From: Petunia secreta
Taxonomy: Eukaryota > Streptophyta > Magnoliopsida > Solanales > Solanaceae
DNA: 64,000 nt
Direction of reading: 5' to 3'
Assembly (NCBI GenBank): GCA_029990175.1
Contig: JARKIP010000005.1
Coordinates: 55,293,001 to 55,357,000 of the forward strand
The position numbers and the translations under genes are program-made. Positions 22,065 through 33,693 of the stretch are shown in pieces. How positions within the stretch are numbered: position 1 is the first letter of the stretch; each line of letters starts with the position of its first letter. Under the pieces are notes generated by a model. The model was not told where the DNA came from. It made no database searches and saw only the letters and a list, made by a program, of their open reading frames with translations.

Positions 22065-22825
22065 GTACCTCCCATACGATGACTAGCCTCGTCAGGCTTA
22101 TAATATGACGAATAGCCACGTCAGGCTTAAAATATGACGACTAGCCACGTCAGGCTTAAAATATGACGACTAGCTTCGTCAGACTTAAAATATGACTAAT
22201 AGCCTCTTCGGGCTTAAAATATGACGACTAGCCTCGTTAGGCTTAAAATATGATAGACTTATAATATGACGACTAGCCTCGTCAGGCTTAAAATATGACG
22301 ACTAGCCTCGTCAGGCTTAAAATATGACGACTAGCCTCGTCGGGCTTAAAATATGACGACTAGCCTCGTCAGGTTTAAAATATGATGACTAGCCCCGTCA
22401 GGCTTAAAATATGACAGGCTTATGATATGACAAATAGCCTCGTCAAGCTTAAAATATGACGACTAGCCCCGTCAGGCTTAAAATATAACAAGCTTATAAT
22501 ATGACGAATAGCCTCATCAGGTTTAAAATATGACGACTAGCCGCATCAGGCTTAAAATATGATGACTAGCCACGTCAGGCTTAAAATATGACGACTAGCC
22601 CCGTCGGGCTTAGAATATGACGCTTAGCCTTGTCAGGCTTAAAATATGACCATTAGCCACGTCAGGCTTAAAATATGACGACTAGCCACGTCAGGCTTAA
22701 AATATGATAACTAGGCACGTCAGGCTTAAAATATGATGACTAGCTCCTCGTTAGGCTTAGAATATGACTATTAGCCCCATCAGGCTTAGAATATGACTAT
22801 TAGGCCTGTCTGCCTTAGAATAGGA
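22065..22825 (+). repeat. Minisatellite, about 28-base unit with hairpin core
   Basis: Around 25 degenerate copies of a unit like ATGACGACTAGCCTCGTCAG followed by GCTTAAAAT. The core TGACGACTAGCCTCGTCA is an imperfect inverted repeat (TGACGA/TCGTCA around a 6-base loop). Variants include TAGCCACGTC and TAGCCCCGTC, and partial units occur near 22250, 22410 and 22485. Such arrays are known upstream of the 3' LTR in Tat/Ogre elements. Confidence 0.9.
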
Positions 22826-23926
22826 CATCACATATATTTTATTTTGCAGGCACTACTATAATGGGCCCATCTGCCTTATAATTGGATATACACATATATT
22901 TTATTTTATTTTGCAGGCACTACTATTAGGCTCGTCCGCTTAGAATTGGACATACACGTATGTTTTATTTTGCAGGCACTATTTACAGTAAGATGATCTA
23001 TTAAAGGCAATAAACTGGGGCAGAATTTTTGAGGATTCCCTCAAAAATTCCAAAAAGATGCAAGACGACAATGGGGCAGAATTTTGAGGTTGAAAAATCG
23101 ATATCCACAAGCCCAAGATGCAACAATGAGGAGGATGCACAAATCAACCCTTCCCCTCTTCCCAAAACTCACAAATCTTTCTTTGAGTGCAGGCACTGAA
23201 TAGTAATTACAACAACAGACATGACAACATATGGGGTAACACCACAAGACACTTTTCGACTTCCCAACCATCCCTTTGAGCCCTTCCCCACTTTCTCACA
23301 CTCGCTTTCAAAATCGGTTCCCTATACGGAGATAGTGTAATTACGAATTTTCAAATACGTATGATACACCATTCTAAAACTCATTTCGAAAGCTTAGACC
23401 CTTCAATTATGCTTTTTGTTCTTTCATCAAATCATTTATTCCCGTTCAAATCAAAACCTCCCTTATGAAAACAAGTAATCTGCCTAATCCTTTATAGAGA
23501 AGGAAGTTTGCATTCTTTCTGATTGGTGCTTACCTCATGTGAATCTTGCCTGTTTGTTAATCGTGCGTGTTTTCATGCCTAATCGTATTCATCTGTTTGA
23601 ATCACGCGGATTTACCGTGCTTACTCCTTGATATGTCATCAAATTTCAAAGCACACATCAATCTAACTTGGCATATTTGGACAAAATTAACTCTCGACAC
23701 CTAAATTATGCATCGTATACATCTCACACATGCAACATGCCATTCTAAAACTTCATACGGTCTTATTCTCGTACAACATGAGATATGTAGACAACTCAGA
23801 GACCAGAGTTCGACCAAAACACCCTAAAAACTCCCATTTTCCTATCCAGCATTTTTGCTCGCCCGTCATGACAAAATTGGCTACTCCCTCAACAATCTTT
23901 GCCCGAAGACTCTTTCATCATCCTCG
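22826..23926 (+). other. 3' untranslated region of element O
   Basis: Begins with three copies of a block with TTTTATTTTGCAGGCACTA (about 22836, 22900, 22955), then about 0.9 kb of non-repetitive sequence up to the polypurine tract. No domain is seen in any frame. Confidence 0.55.
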
Positions 23927-23942
23927 GACAAAGAGGGGCAGC
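23927..23942 (+). other. Polypurine tract of element O
   Basis: GACAAAGAGGGGCAGC directly before the LTR start TGTTGACACC, the usual place for plus-strand priming. Confidence 0.75.
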
Positions 23943-26638
23943 TGTTGACACCCAATTTTGTTCCTTTTTTTATTTTATTTTTTTACAATTTGGCTATATT
24001 TAACTAAAAGTATGTAATGATAATTTTTCAAATAAATTTTCACTAGATAGCATTTGTTTACGTGCATAATCCCTATTTTTTATTCTCTATTTTATAATAC
24101 CCATCTAATTGTGACCATAGTATGTAACTTTATCACATTTAAATATTATTTTAAGACACATGCATTATTTATCATGAATTGTGCAATAAATTGAAATATT
24201 AGTATATCGACTCAATTATTTGTATTTATACTTAAATATTTTTTTTAAATAATAATTTGGGCTGATGTATTTTTATTTATGCTAAATTCTATCTATCCAT
24301 AATTATTTCACCTAATTGTTTATTTACTAATTTTTTTTTAAGTAATAGCCATTTTTATAGCCAGTCCAGTATATTGCCTAATATAGTTAGCTTCCAAAGG
24401 GCACAAATATCACGTCACTCAATACTCATCCCCAAATTCTAAGATCTTTCTACTAATCTCATCTTAATTGCATAAATCTTGGTTATTTCTTGAAGTAAAT
24501 CTTCTAATTTATTTTAAGAAGGAATGGAAGGTAAGACATCTTTATTTCAAATTTCTTTTAATCTAAATCATACTATAATTACTTTGCTTTTATTTTATAT
24601 ATACACAAATAAAAAATCTTTGATATAAAACATTGGATCACTAATAATATATTTGACTCAGTTTCAAATTTTTATGGTTGATTAGTTGTGATCCTTTCCT
24701 TACTTTTTGATTTTTAGCCCATCAATCAAGTTTCTTTCTATATTTTCCTATGGAGAATTAATTTTTGTGCACCTCACTTGATCATTTTCCTTTTTAGTTA
24801 CTTTATTTTTTAAAAAGGAGAAAACATTCCTTCATAACTATTACTTTTTTTTTTTTGAATAAGTAATGAATATGGACTTGTATCATGCATAGTTTCTTGG
24901 CTAGATTCGTGTGACCTGAGCCTCAATCTTCAACCCTTTGTGCGTAAGTTATGATTTTAAATTTATTTTCCTATTTTAGATATAGCATGCAAGGCTCTAG
25001 TTTCAGTATAAATAGACCCTTCTTTCCTCTTATTTGACAATATAACCTGTTATCTCTCTACACTTCTTCATCCTAAACACACTACTCCATTTTTCTTTAT
25101 TTTATTTCTATATCGGGGTCCACATTAAAGGCTTTTCTTGAAGTTCGTATTGACAAAAGTTGTTTATTTGTCGGAAGGTAATTGGAATTCAAATAATTTA
25201 TTTTTATGTTATGTACTAACATTACTGGTGCAACTACACATAAGTTACGACTATGAGCAGTAAACATTTGGCTAAACAGGGGCTATTTCTCGTCCTCTTT
25301 TTTTTTAATTGGCGTGTAAAATGCTAAAAACGATATTGGTTCCAAAACTAGACTATATTTACAAAAGTCGAAATTTAAAAGCTTGTTATAAAGCAAATTG
25401 TTTTCATAAAGTAAGTATATCTGGAAAAGTTGCGAATGATTTTCTGAAATATTTTTAAAATTTGCCTATCTCTAAAAATGTTAAATCTGCGTAATATTGT
25501 AAACCGGGGCTGATTTTGTAAGCCTAAAATTATGTATATATTTTAAAAGAAATCTGCACCCAATCTTAATTCCTCTAAGTTAATTAATAACTTGTGGGGA
25601 ATTAGGACTTCGGAGGTCAAGTCCTTATAACCATATTATTTTCTTTACAAAATTATGAGTTGGTCTTCCAACGAGTATTTTCTTATTACAATATCTGTTA
25701 ATATTTTCTAAATATCTTAATATATTACTTTACATTTATGTTTATCTTAAGATTATTTGCCGATTACAATATTCACTAGTATATTGTGTAAAAATTGCGT
25801 ATGCTATCTACCTATATACATATATGTATTTTTAATATTTTTATTACTATTTTTAAAACGTGACCTCACATTAAAGTCGTCACCGAAATTAACGGTATGT
25901 GACCATCAATGTCATAAATCCCTCCTTTGGTGGTGAACATTTTCTTGAAGCTATGTATCTTCTTCACGTATTAAATACTTAAAAGGAGATGATAATATTT
26001 TTTCTTGATTAATTGGTTAACCTTTCAATTTGAGATTACATGAGCAACGTGATGTGATTTAAGTCTATTTGTGCAGAATGTTTTGGACTGCCTATATGTG
26101 TACCGCGTGAGCCTTCTGAAAGGATCTTACTGTGCCTCTTCGCTTTAAATCTGAATTTGCAGAAGTATCCCATAATTGAGACCTTGTTTTGATTATGACT
26201 GTTATTTGAGGGGATAGACAGAATCTAGGCTTGATTTACAAACATGACTTGAACTAAAATGTCCCTTTAGAAGCTTCTCCTATCATATACCTTTTAACTT
26301 GTTTGTGTGTCATGTCCTTTTATTTCCTTGTTTAACTTTTGTTCTTTTGCTAAAATTGCATGTCTTGATCTCAAAATTTAAATCCGGCCGGGAACCACTC
26401 TTCGTGGGACTCGAGAAGTGCCTGACACCTTCTTCTCGAGTCACAAGGACTTCTTACCTTAGAATCTCTATTAGATATGACTTTCCGAAGTTAACTTAAA
26501 CACTTAGACATTTTAGGTGACCTAATACGCCTTTAGACAAATATTTTAGCTAGCGACTTCAAACTCGTTCCAAACGAGTCACCCTAGTCAAGCCCGACTT
26601 TTGAACTCGATCCGAGCTATAAAAAGGGGTATGCGACA
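23943..26638 (+). mobile_element. 3' LTR of Tat/Ogre-lineage element O
   Basis: About 2.7 kb, starting TGTTGACACC after the purine tract and ending TATGCGACA at 26638. Bases 24529-26638 match 12116-14217. The sequence before 24529 (GAAGGAATGGA) is the uninterrupted form of the site where chromovirus B entered the other LTR. It keeps a TATA box TATAAATAG at 25007-25015. The presumed 5-base target duplication on the right is CACAT (26639-26643); its partner is outside the window. Confidence 0.85.
25007..25015 (+). promoter_or_regulatory. TATA box in the LTR of element O
   Basis: TATAAATAG; the other LTR carries TTTAAATAG at the matching place. Confidence 0.45.
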
Positions 26639-27448
26639 CACATGGCAAATGATGTAGCACCAAATCAAATGAAGTAACTAATGAAAATACGTCAAGTGTA
26701 CAAATGATAAGTTTTGGCAAATCAAATATAAGCTTAACACCAAGATAAATGAGATTAGTTTGTAATTTAAATCGACCAATCAAATTAAAGTAAACAAGTT
26801 TAGCCTTATCACATTTTCTCTATTTCATCACTATAAATAGAGAGTTCCCATAAGCCAAAAAGGAAGAACTTGAAGAAGGAGAAGGATATCAAGGTGGAGA
26901 TCAGCAAGAAGGACATCAAAAGAGGCCAAGCAAAGCACATCAAGCAAACTGAAGGGCAATCAAAGAAGCTCCGAAGAAAAGCTTTCAAAGTCTTCTTCTA
27001 CATCTGTGATCTACGTCTCTGTTCAAGTTCAACAAACGGAGGCAACGATCTACGTCATTGTTCAAGTTTAACAATGGAGTCCACGATCTACGTCCCTGTT
27101 CAAATCCAAATCAAAGTTCAAATCAAGATTCGGCATGCACGAGTTCAAATTATCTGTTCGTGGAAGTTGAATCTCAAATCTTGTTCGTGGCGATCGTCAA
27201 AGTGTTCGTGATGCACAGCAAATCCAAGATCAAGCTTCTTGAAATCAAATACAAAGTTCATCAAGTTCAAGATCAAGTTTCCGAGCCCTTGAACCAAAGT
27301 TCGTGAGGAGAAGAATCAGAGGACGTCATTTACAAAATTAGTGACACTCTAGAGATTGTAATCCGCATCTTCTATTGATATCAAATACAATACTTTGTCA
27401 CACTATTTCTTGTCTTGAATTTTCTAGACCTCGAAATTTGTTGTTACA
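26639..27448 (+). mobile_element. 5' LTR of gag-only Tat-lineage element T2
   Basis: About 0.8 kb ending TTGTTACA at 27448, four bases before a primer-type site. TATAAATAG at 26832-26840 fits a promoter, followed by a transcribed-looking A/G-rich region. The left edge abuts element O; whether O cut this LTR or landed beside it cannot be told. The frame 26870-27211 shows no domain and is probably chance. Confidence 0.6.
26832..26840 (+). promoter_or_regulatory. TATA box of the T2 LTR
   Basis: TATAAATAG about 190 bases after the visible start of the LTR. Confidence 0.45.
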
Positions 27449-27452
27449 AATT

Positions 27453-27470
27453 TGGCACGCCCAGTGGGCC
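27453..27470 (+). other. Primer binding site of T2
   Basis: TGGCACGCCCAGTGGGCC lies four bases after the LTR end. It has the form of a plant retroelement primer site and differs from that of O. I cannot name the tRNA with confidence. Confidence 0.6.
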
Positions 27471-27512
27471 TCTCTACCTCTCATCTCCTCTTCAAAGTTC
27501 AAGGAAACTAAG

Positions 27513-28800
27513 ATGGCATCCATAGAAGAACAACTTGCAATCTTGACTAAAGCAGTAGAAGGCCTGACGAAATGCGTAAAAGATCAAGATGCTCATATTT
27601 CCAAGTTAGAAGAAATGTTTAGCAGCAAAGCGGAGGGAGAATCCAGCCAAGCACCAACGGAGCTTCTTGAAGCAAAAGAGAAAGGAGAATCTTCTACAAG
27701 GCAAGCGATTATGTCTAAGGAGATCCAAGTGTCTTCAGAAAGACTACTTCATGTTGATCAATTGAAGGACTTCATATTGGGGGCAATAAAAGATAAAGTG
27801 GAGCCGCAAGCCAAATCTTCGCTCACATATGAAAAACTTTACACACAAAGAATTAATAACTTGAAGATGCATGCTGGTTATCAACCTCCAAAGTTTCAGC
27901 ACTTTGATGGCAAAGGAAATCCCAAACAACATGTGGCGCACTTCGTCGAGACGTGCAACAATGCTGGGATTTATGGTGATCACCTCGTCAAGCAGTTTGT
28001 CCGATCTCTCAAAGGGAATGCTTTTGATTGGTATCTTGAGCCTAATTCCATTGATAGTTGGGAGCAGTTGGAGCAAGAATTTCTTAACCGCTTCTACAGC
28101 ACAAGGCGTGTCGTCAGCATGGTTGAACTTACAAATTCTCGCCAGTTAAATGATGAACCGGTCATCGACTTTATCAATCGTTGGAGGAGATTGAGCCTTA
28201 ACTGCAAAGACCACCTTAGTGAAACTTCTGGCATTGAAATGTGCATTCAAAGGATGCATTGGGGCCTCCGCTACATCTTGCAAGACATAAAGCCTAAAAT
28301 ATTTGAAGAGTTGGCCACACGTGCACATGATATGGAATTGAGTATGGCCTCTCTACAAGTCTCGTAAAGGTGAAGACAAGCAAAAAGCCGACAAAGAGGA
28401 CAAGTTTTCATCCGAGTATGAAATCAAAGAATCCATGTATGTCAACACTTCTCCCCTGGTAGTCTCCACGAAAGTGAGTGAGAAGAAGGGTGGAAAGACA
28501 TCTTCCATACAAAACAAGTCAAGTCGAAATCTGACTTTGAAAGAAATGCAAGAGAAGGAGTATCCGTTCTTGGATTCTGATGTTTCTGCTATGTTTGATG
28601 AACTCCTCAAGTTGAAGTTCATTGAACTTCCCGAAATGAAGCGACCCAATGAAGCTGCCAATACTGATGATCCAAATTACTGCAAGTATCATCGATTGAT
28701 TGGTCACCCCATGGAAAAGTGCTTCATCTTCAAAGAGAAAGTCATGGATTTGGCTCGCCAAGGAGATATCCTCTTGGAAGAAGAAGTCTCCAACAAGTAG
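27513..28800 (+). pseudogene. T2 gag, one frameshift
   Basis: Starts MASIEEQLAILTKAVEGLTK (27513) with a coiled-coil N-terminus. A linker and the capsid core follow: YQPPKFQHFDGKGNPKQHVA, QFVRSLKGNAFDWYLEPNSI, WEQLEQEFLNRF and INRWRRLSLNCKDHLSE. The frame stops at 28367; shifting one base at about 28353 gives KSRKGEDKQKADKEDKF and runs into 28435-28800 with CKYHRLIGHPMEKCFIFKEK, the knuckle-like motif also seen in element O. It ends VSNK at 28800. One indel separates it from an intact Gag. No protease or RT follows. Confidence 0.75.
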
Positions 28801-28951
28801 CAAACGCAAGTGGACGCTCCTTGGAGCACGAGCATAAACTGCAAGTTACTCTTGGCCCGCAAGAGTATAAACTGTATACGGCCAAATAAAAATAAATAAA
28901 AGTGCGCTAGGTTGAAAATCTCAAAAGAGACTACCTAGGAAAAAGTTAGGA
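28801..28951 (+). other. T2 sequence between gag and duplication edge
   Basis: Non-coding. It ends in GTTAGGA, where GGA is shared with the far duplication junctions at 34438-34440 and 37458-37460. Confidence 0.5.
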
Positions 28952-28977
28952 CCAAAAATAAAAACTCATTTATTTGA

Positions 28978-29060
28978 ACTACGTCATGACTTGATCCTCT
29001 TCATCAAGGTACGTAGGCAGCTAAGAATAATTTTATTCTAAGTTCAGTCGCATTAGTTTT
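28978..29060 (+). repeat. Post-gag conserved module, copy 3
   Basis: TGAACTACGTCATGACTTGA, GGTACGTAGGCAGC and GTTCAGTCGCATTAG, then an A run. It lies about 180 bases after the T2 Gag stop. Confidence 0.6.
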
Positions 29061-30330
29061 AAAAAAAAAATTTGACTGTTGAAGTTGATTTGGTGTTTCT
29101 ACATTGATACTTTCAATTGTAGATAAATTCAAGCCAAAAGTAAAAAGAGAAGACAATTTGCATCAAAGTAAAAAAGATATTTTATTTCTTCAATGTTGAA
29201 GGAATTTACATCAACGATCCAAAGAAAAGAAATAAATCAACAAGTCATCATCTTGTACAAGGAGCCTAAGTCCTAAAAATAGTTTGAAGCTAAGATTGTT
29301 GTCGACTTGTCTTGAAGCCTATGCCAAGTATTCATAACATTTGGTGAAGAACGAGTTACACATCCCGCTCTACTTGCATCAAGTTCTTTGGAAAAATGGA
29401 CACCAACGTGTCAAAAGTCTCTTTAACATTGACGGGGGCATCATCTATTCATTCAAATCATCCATCAAAACCAAAATGAGTGGGTGCTCAGTATACTCTC
29501 TCCATGGATGGAATGATGAACTAGCCACGTACTTCTTCATCAAATAACAAGAATGAAGACTGCTCCTAATACATCTTGTCAAAGCTTGAGCAAGATCGCT
29601 TGTAGGCTGGAAAACTTAAGACAAAGCATCACTTGAAAGATGTAATGCTTCACGAACTTCTTCTCTAAGTTGCACAGAGAGGTTCTACATTGTGAACTCT
29701 TAAGGCTCTTTTATCTTGTTGGTCAAAACTGCAGAATAAGTGTGCTAAGTCTCATGCGCCATTTCGATCTGAAATCGAGACCATTTACGCTCCCGTAACA
29801 AGCCTGCAAAAGAAACAAAAGGACATACAAAAGGAAAGAAGAGCTCATCAATTAACTGGCCAAAGTCAGATTGTGCAGGTAGCAGTGTCAAATTTGAAGC
29901 TTTTTCTGTGTCAATCCAAGATGAATTAGGCTTCAATATTTGGCATGGATGTAGGGCTCTAAGTCTAGTTTCTTTAGGATTATGCGGCTCGTGATTTGGA
30001 CACTCATAACTCGAGATATTATTTTTTTTGTGAGCTTGCGCAAATCTATGAAGACAGCTCGACAGACATCTTGGTTGACTTCAAACATTAAACTGTACCA
30101 ATTAGAATTGAACAAGTTTCTGATTTTATGATATGTTATAGTCCCAGATGTCCTCTTTCCAACGTAGAAAACGACATGTGATTCGGAGACTCCTAGGGTA
30201 AAATATGATTTTTTTGGCAAGATCGCTCCAAGCTGTCAAGTCAATATGGCAGGCTGCTTCCTCAACTTCAGAAATTGATTCCCGCTGATCCACAAAGTGT
30301 TTGGCTTTCATTTTTTGATATGCTACTGCC
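29061..30330 (+). other. T2-derived or LTR-derived non-coding sequence, unit 1
   Basis: 1.27 kb repeated in unit 2 (about 34550-35830). The frame 29341-29547 is conserved in unit 2 (34826-35032) but shows no domain and begins without ATG. No protease, RT or integrase is seen. Confidence 0.5.
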
Positions 30331-30659
30331 TAGAAATGGAGGCGCTCCGCCCAAGCCCCTAGGCGCTCTGCCTGCCTATGCTTCCATCCGAGTTTTTAGC
30401 TTAGTTATTTACTATTTTGGCCCTACATGGCTTATCTATTTTACCAAACTTGTGGGGGGGGGGGGGTGTTTTAGTCATTACTTAGGCTTGAGGGGAACCT
30501 TATAAATACCTCAATAGTCTCTTTATTTTATTTTACCCAGCTTTTAAATATTGAAGAACAATTTGAGAGATGAATCTCTTTGAATGAATGAAAACCCTTT
30601 TGGCTTGAATCTATTAGTAGAACTAGTTGAATCTCATTCGAAACCCGACCGAGCCCTTT
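30331..30659 (+). mobile_element. LTR-like remnant, left piece (unit 1)
   Basis: GGCGCTCCGCC repeats, a TATA box TATAAATACC at 30501-30510 and a G run at about 30456-30468. Similar GC-rich repeats and TATA spacing occur in the LTR of chromovirus B. It is split by the solo LTR and continues at 33109. Left edge uncertain. Confidence 0.45.
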
Positions 30660-33108
30660 TGTCACGACCCAACCTAGGGCCGCGACGGATAACCGACACT
30701 AAGTGTCGATTATCGCTAAACCTATTAATAATCTATGAATTATAGAGATGAGCTGGCAACCTGGTTATGAATACATACATATTTACTGAAAACATAAAGT
30801 TTGGAAAGATGACAAGGCTATCACACGATGATATATATAACATACTGACTGCACCACACATGGACATATCTACAGGCCTCTAAGAGTGCTGAACTAAATA
30901 TACAAAGGACGGGACAAGGCCCCGCCATACCTACTCGACATCTGTACAACATACCAAAAGTAGTATACTCCGGAAGAGACGGAGTGACTCCAACAGCTGG
31001 TAGATAGCCTACTAACGTGGCTCAGGGTCCGCTCTCTCTGTACCTGCATGGCATGAAACGCAGCGCCCCAAAAAAAAGGGCGTGAGTACGATATGTACAA
31101 AGTATATAAGGCCTGAACATATAGTAACTCATAGCTGGATGAAACTGTAAGGTTGGAATATAAATGTGTAAACATGAGCTGAAGCATAGCAATGTAGCAG
31201 GAAATCTTAAGACTTACTAAACATGGTCTGAATATAACCTGAAGTCTAGCTGAATCTGAAACTGAAGACTGAGCTGAACTATACTGATAAATGACTGGTA
31301 ACTGGTAACTAGAAATTAGAACCGAAAGCTGTCAACTGATACTGACACTAAAAACTGGTGGCTGATAACTGAACTGTTATCTGAACTGGTACCTGCCTGG
31401 TGTTATAGGCTATATCCCCCCAAATCAGGTAACTGAACATCTGAACTAGCCTCACATATAATCATGCAGTGCATACTGTGGCTATATACGCGTATATAAC
31501 AAACCTGGTGGGTGTTATGGGCTATATCCCCCCCCAGCCAGTAATATCTAGTCTCTCTGGTCAGAGTGTATGAATGACACCCGGTCACACTAGGTGTTTC
31601 AACTCCCGCCTGAACCAGAGGGGCTGTATCCCCCAGACGGGTAGTATCACACGCGACCGGACTGTGTGTCCAATGTCCAGCCTCTATGGGGGACTCCAAA
31701 TCACACATAACATGATCACAATATAAGCATAAGATGTATGAGGCATAACACGTGTGGCAAAAATATATATGGACTCGAAGGAATGATAAGAAAACTCTAG
31801 ATGGAATTATAGACACAACCTGAAACTTAGAATTTGTCTAACTCTTTGAATTTCTATAAAAATTTCGGCAGAGTTTCCCCTAAAACTGGATGATCCGCAA
31901 AAACAGAACCAGTACTATACTATACACGGGAATGGATACCCGGATAAACTGATAACATAAACTTGTTAAACGGATAACAAGATGAGACAACTGGATGACA
32001 TAACTCATCCGCAGATAGAATGTCTGGACAGCACCACTGTCCTGACTTTCAACCTAATTTTTAGAGTGTAGATGAAAGATATAGACTTCATGGTCTGCAT
32101 GAAAGATGTAGATATATGTCTTAGGATTCTGGAGATTCTTAAATCATCTTAATATCAATTTTGTACAAGGAGTTATGATCAATATACTAACAACTGTCCA
32201 AAGATCAAAACAATTTTTCATATTTTGAAACGTTTTGTCTTTCTGATTTGGACGTCTTTCACTTTGGATTTTAGTACCAAATTAAGTATATACAAGGTTT
32301 CCTTGGTACCATACAAGTTTCGCACAAGAAACACTAAGATAAGAATTAAGAAAAGCTTCAAAAGCTAAAAGATACATGCCTTGCCAAAAGAAAGGTTTAG
32401 TCTTACATACCTTTGATGATTCTAGCTCCTAAACTTTGTTTCCTTTGAATTCAACACCTTATAAAGCTTAAACAAGCCATAAAATAGAATTTAGGTACTT
32501 TACTTAGCTATGAAGTAATTCTAAAACTCAAACTATTGACGAAATTGAAGGTAGCATAATGTTACCCTAATCGCATAGAGCGTTTTGACGCAATCCGTCT
32601 TCCGTTTCGAGTCAAAATTGATGTGATTTCTTCAAAATTAAAAAAAATGGATTCAACTCCAGAGAGGTCTGCTTATGTCGTGGGTTTTCTGGAACAGTTC
32701 GAAAAAATGAATAATTTCTCTTTTATAACAAAAACATTTCATTTCTAGCCCTCTTTTGCGCTTATGTCCATTTTTTTAGTCTGACTTCCGATACTCATAT
32801 CTTTTTATCCAGATATTGTATGAACAAACCGTCAAAAGTTTTGGAAACTACACTCCAAGACCTTCAATTTGGTATATCATATGTCTCTAAAAGACCTCAT
32901 ATAACACACGGAATTAATTGCTGAAAAAGCTCCGTTAAAAGGCAAATCATTAGTCGGTTTTTCCGCAACTTAAATCTGATTTTTCCCAACCTTTATATTC
33001 AACATATAAAAGTCATATATGGTCCAATTATAATTTGAAGATCACTTAAATCATTCTTAACATGTCATTAGAACGATATACCTCACTTTGGACATACGAG
33101 GTGTAACA
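30660..33108 (+). mobile_element. Solo LTR, 2449 bases, with 5-base target duplication
   Basis: Begins TGTCACGACCCAACC and ends GAGGTGTAACA, flanked by CCTTT on both sides (30655-30659 and 33109-33113). Unit 2 of the tandem duplication shows the empty site with a single CCTTT at about 36109-36113. There is no internal region and no partner LTR, so it is the product of recombination between two LTRs of one element. TGTCACGACCC is a start I associate with abundant Solanaceae Ty3/gypsy LTRs. Frames at 30894-31187 and 31403-31816 (minus) have no domain. The strand is assigned by convention. Confidence 0.92.
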
Positions 33109-33294
33109 CCTTTGCAAGAGCCAAGTGTCACTTGAGGACCGTTTGTACAGCATAGGTGATTCCTGACAACAATTCGAGGATGTATCGAGACCAGTTCCTT
33201 AATACTACCTTGAAGGTAGTTCAAGCCTCGTCTTGTTTCTATCTTTTATCGCTTCCGCACTTTTTATCCGCATCATTTCATGAGCGACTTCTTT
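33109..33294 (+). mobile_element. LTR-like remnant, right piece (unit 1)
   Basis: Continues the remnant at 30331-30659 after the solo LTR. It ends CTTTTATCGC..GATCGTCA, similar in layout to the end of the chromovirus B LTR. The copy in unit 2 is contiguous (about 35820-36302). Confidence 0.4.
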
Positions 33295-33693
33295 GATCGT
33301 CATCTGAATTTATTTTAGTTAACTAATAGTTTCTTTTTTGTTGAAGATGAAAAACTGGCAATTAAGATGAAAAATTTTAACCCGATAATGGAGTAGGTAT
33401 TAATCTAGTCAAATAAAAAAATGTAGTAATTAATCTACTATATAAGAAAATTTTCTATTTGGATGTCTTCTCATGATTTTTTTTTTTGGGTAAATAAAAC
33501 GTGAAAGTGGAAAGAAATCAATTTTTTTGTCTATTTGTGCGAAAAACGCCTAATAATCGGTCTAATCAAATAAAAAATTGGACAAAACGGACATGTCTTT
33601 GCTATTCGATCTTTTTTTGGTTAAGAAAGATAATACTTCATTAAGTAGTTAAAAAAATATCACATTGTCCAGAGTTTACAACACAGAGATTAC

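Noticed and set aside
22065..22825. CRISPR-like regular repeat array
   Set aside because: Units are directly adjacent and degenerate with no unique spacers, in a plant retrotransposon; it is a minisatellite.
26870..27211. Lysine-rich open frame after the T2 TATA box
   Set aside because: Lies inside the LTR before the primer site; low-complexity AAG codons, no domain.
29341..29547. Open frame conserved in both duplication units (also 34826-35032)
   Set aside because: The conservation is explained by the recent duplication; starts without ATG and has no domain.
30456..30468. G run as a possible G-quadruplex or telomere-like signal
   Set aside because: A single homopolymer, shortened in the sister unit (35919-35922); better explained by slippage.
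30894..31816. Two minus-strand frames of 97 and 137 codons
   Set aside because: Inside the solo LTR; composition without domain, and LTRs of this type are non-coding.
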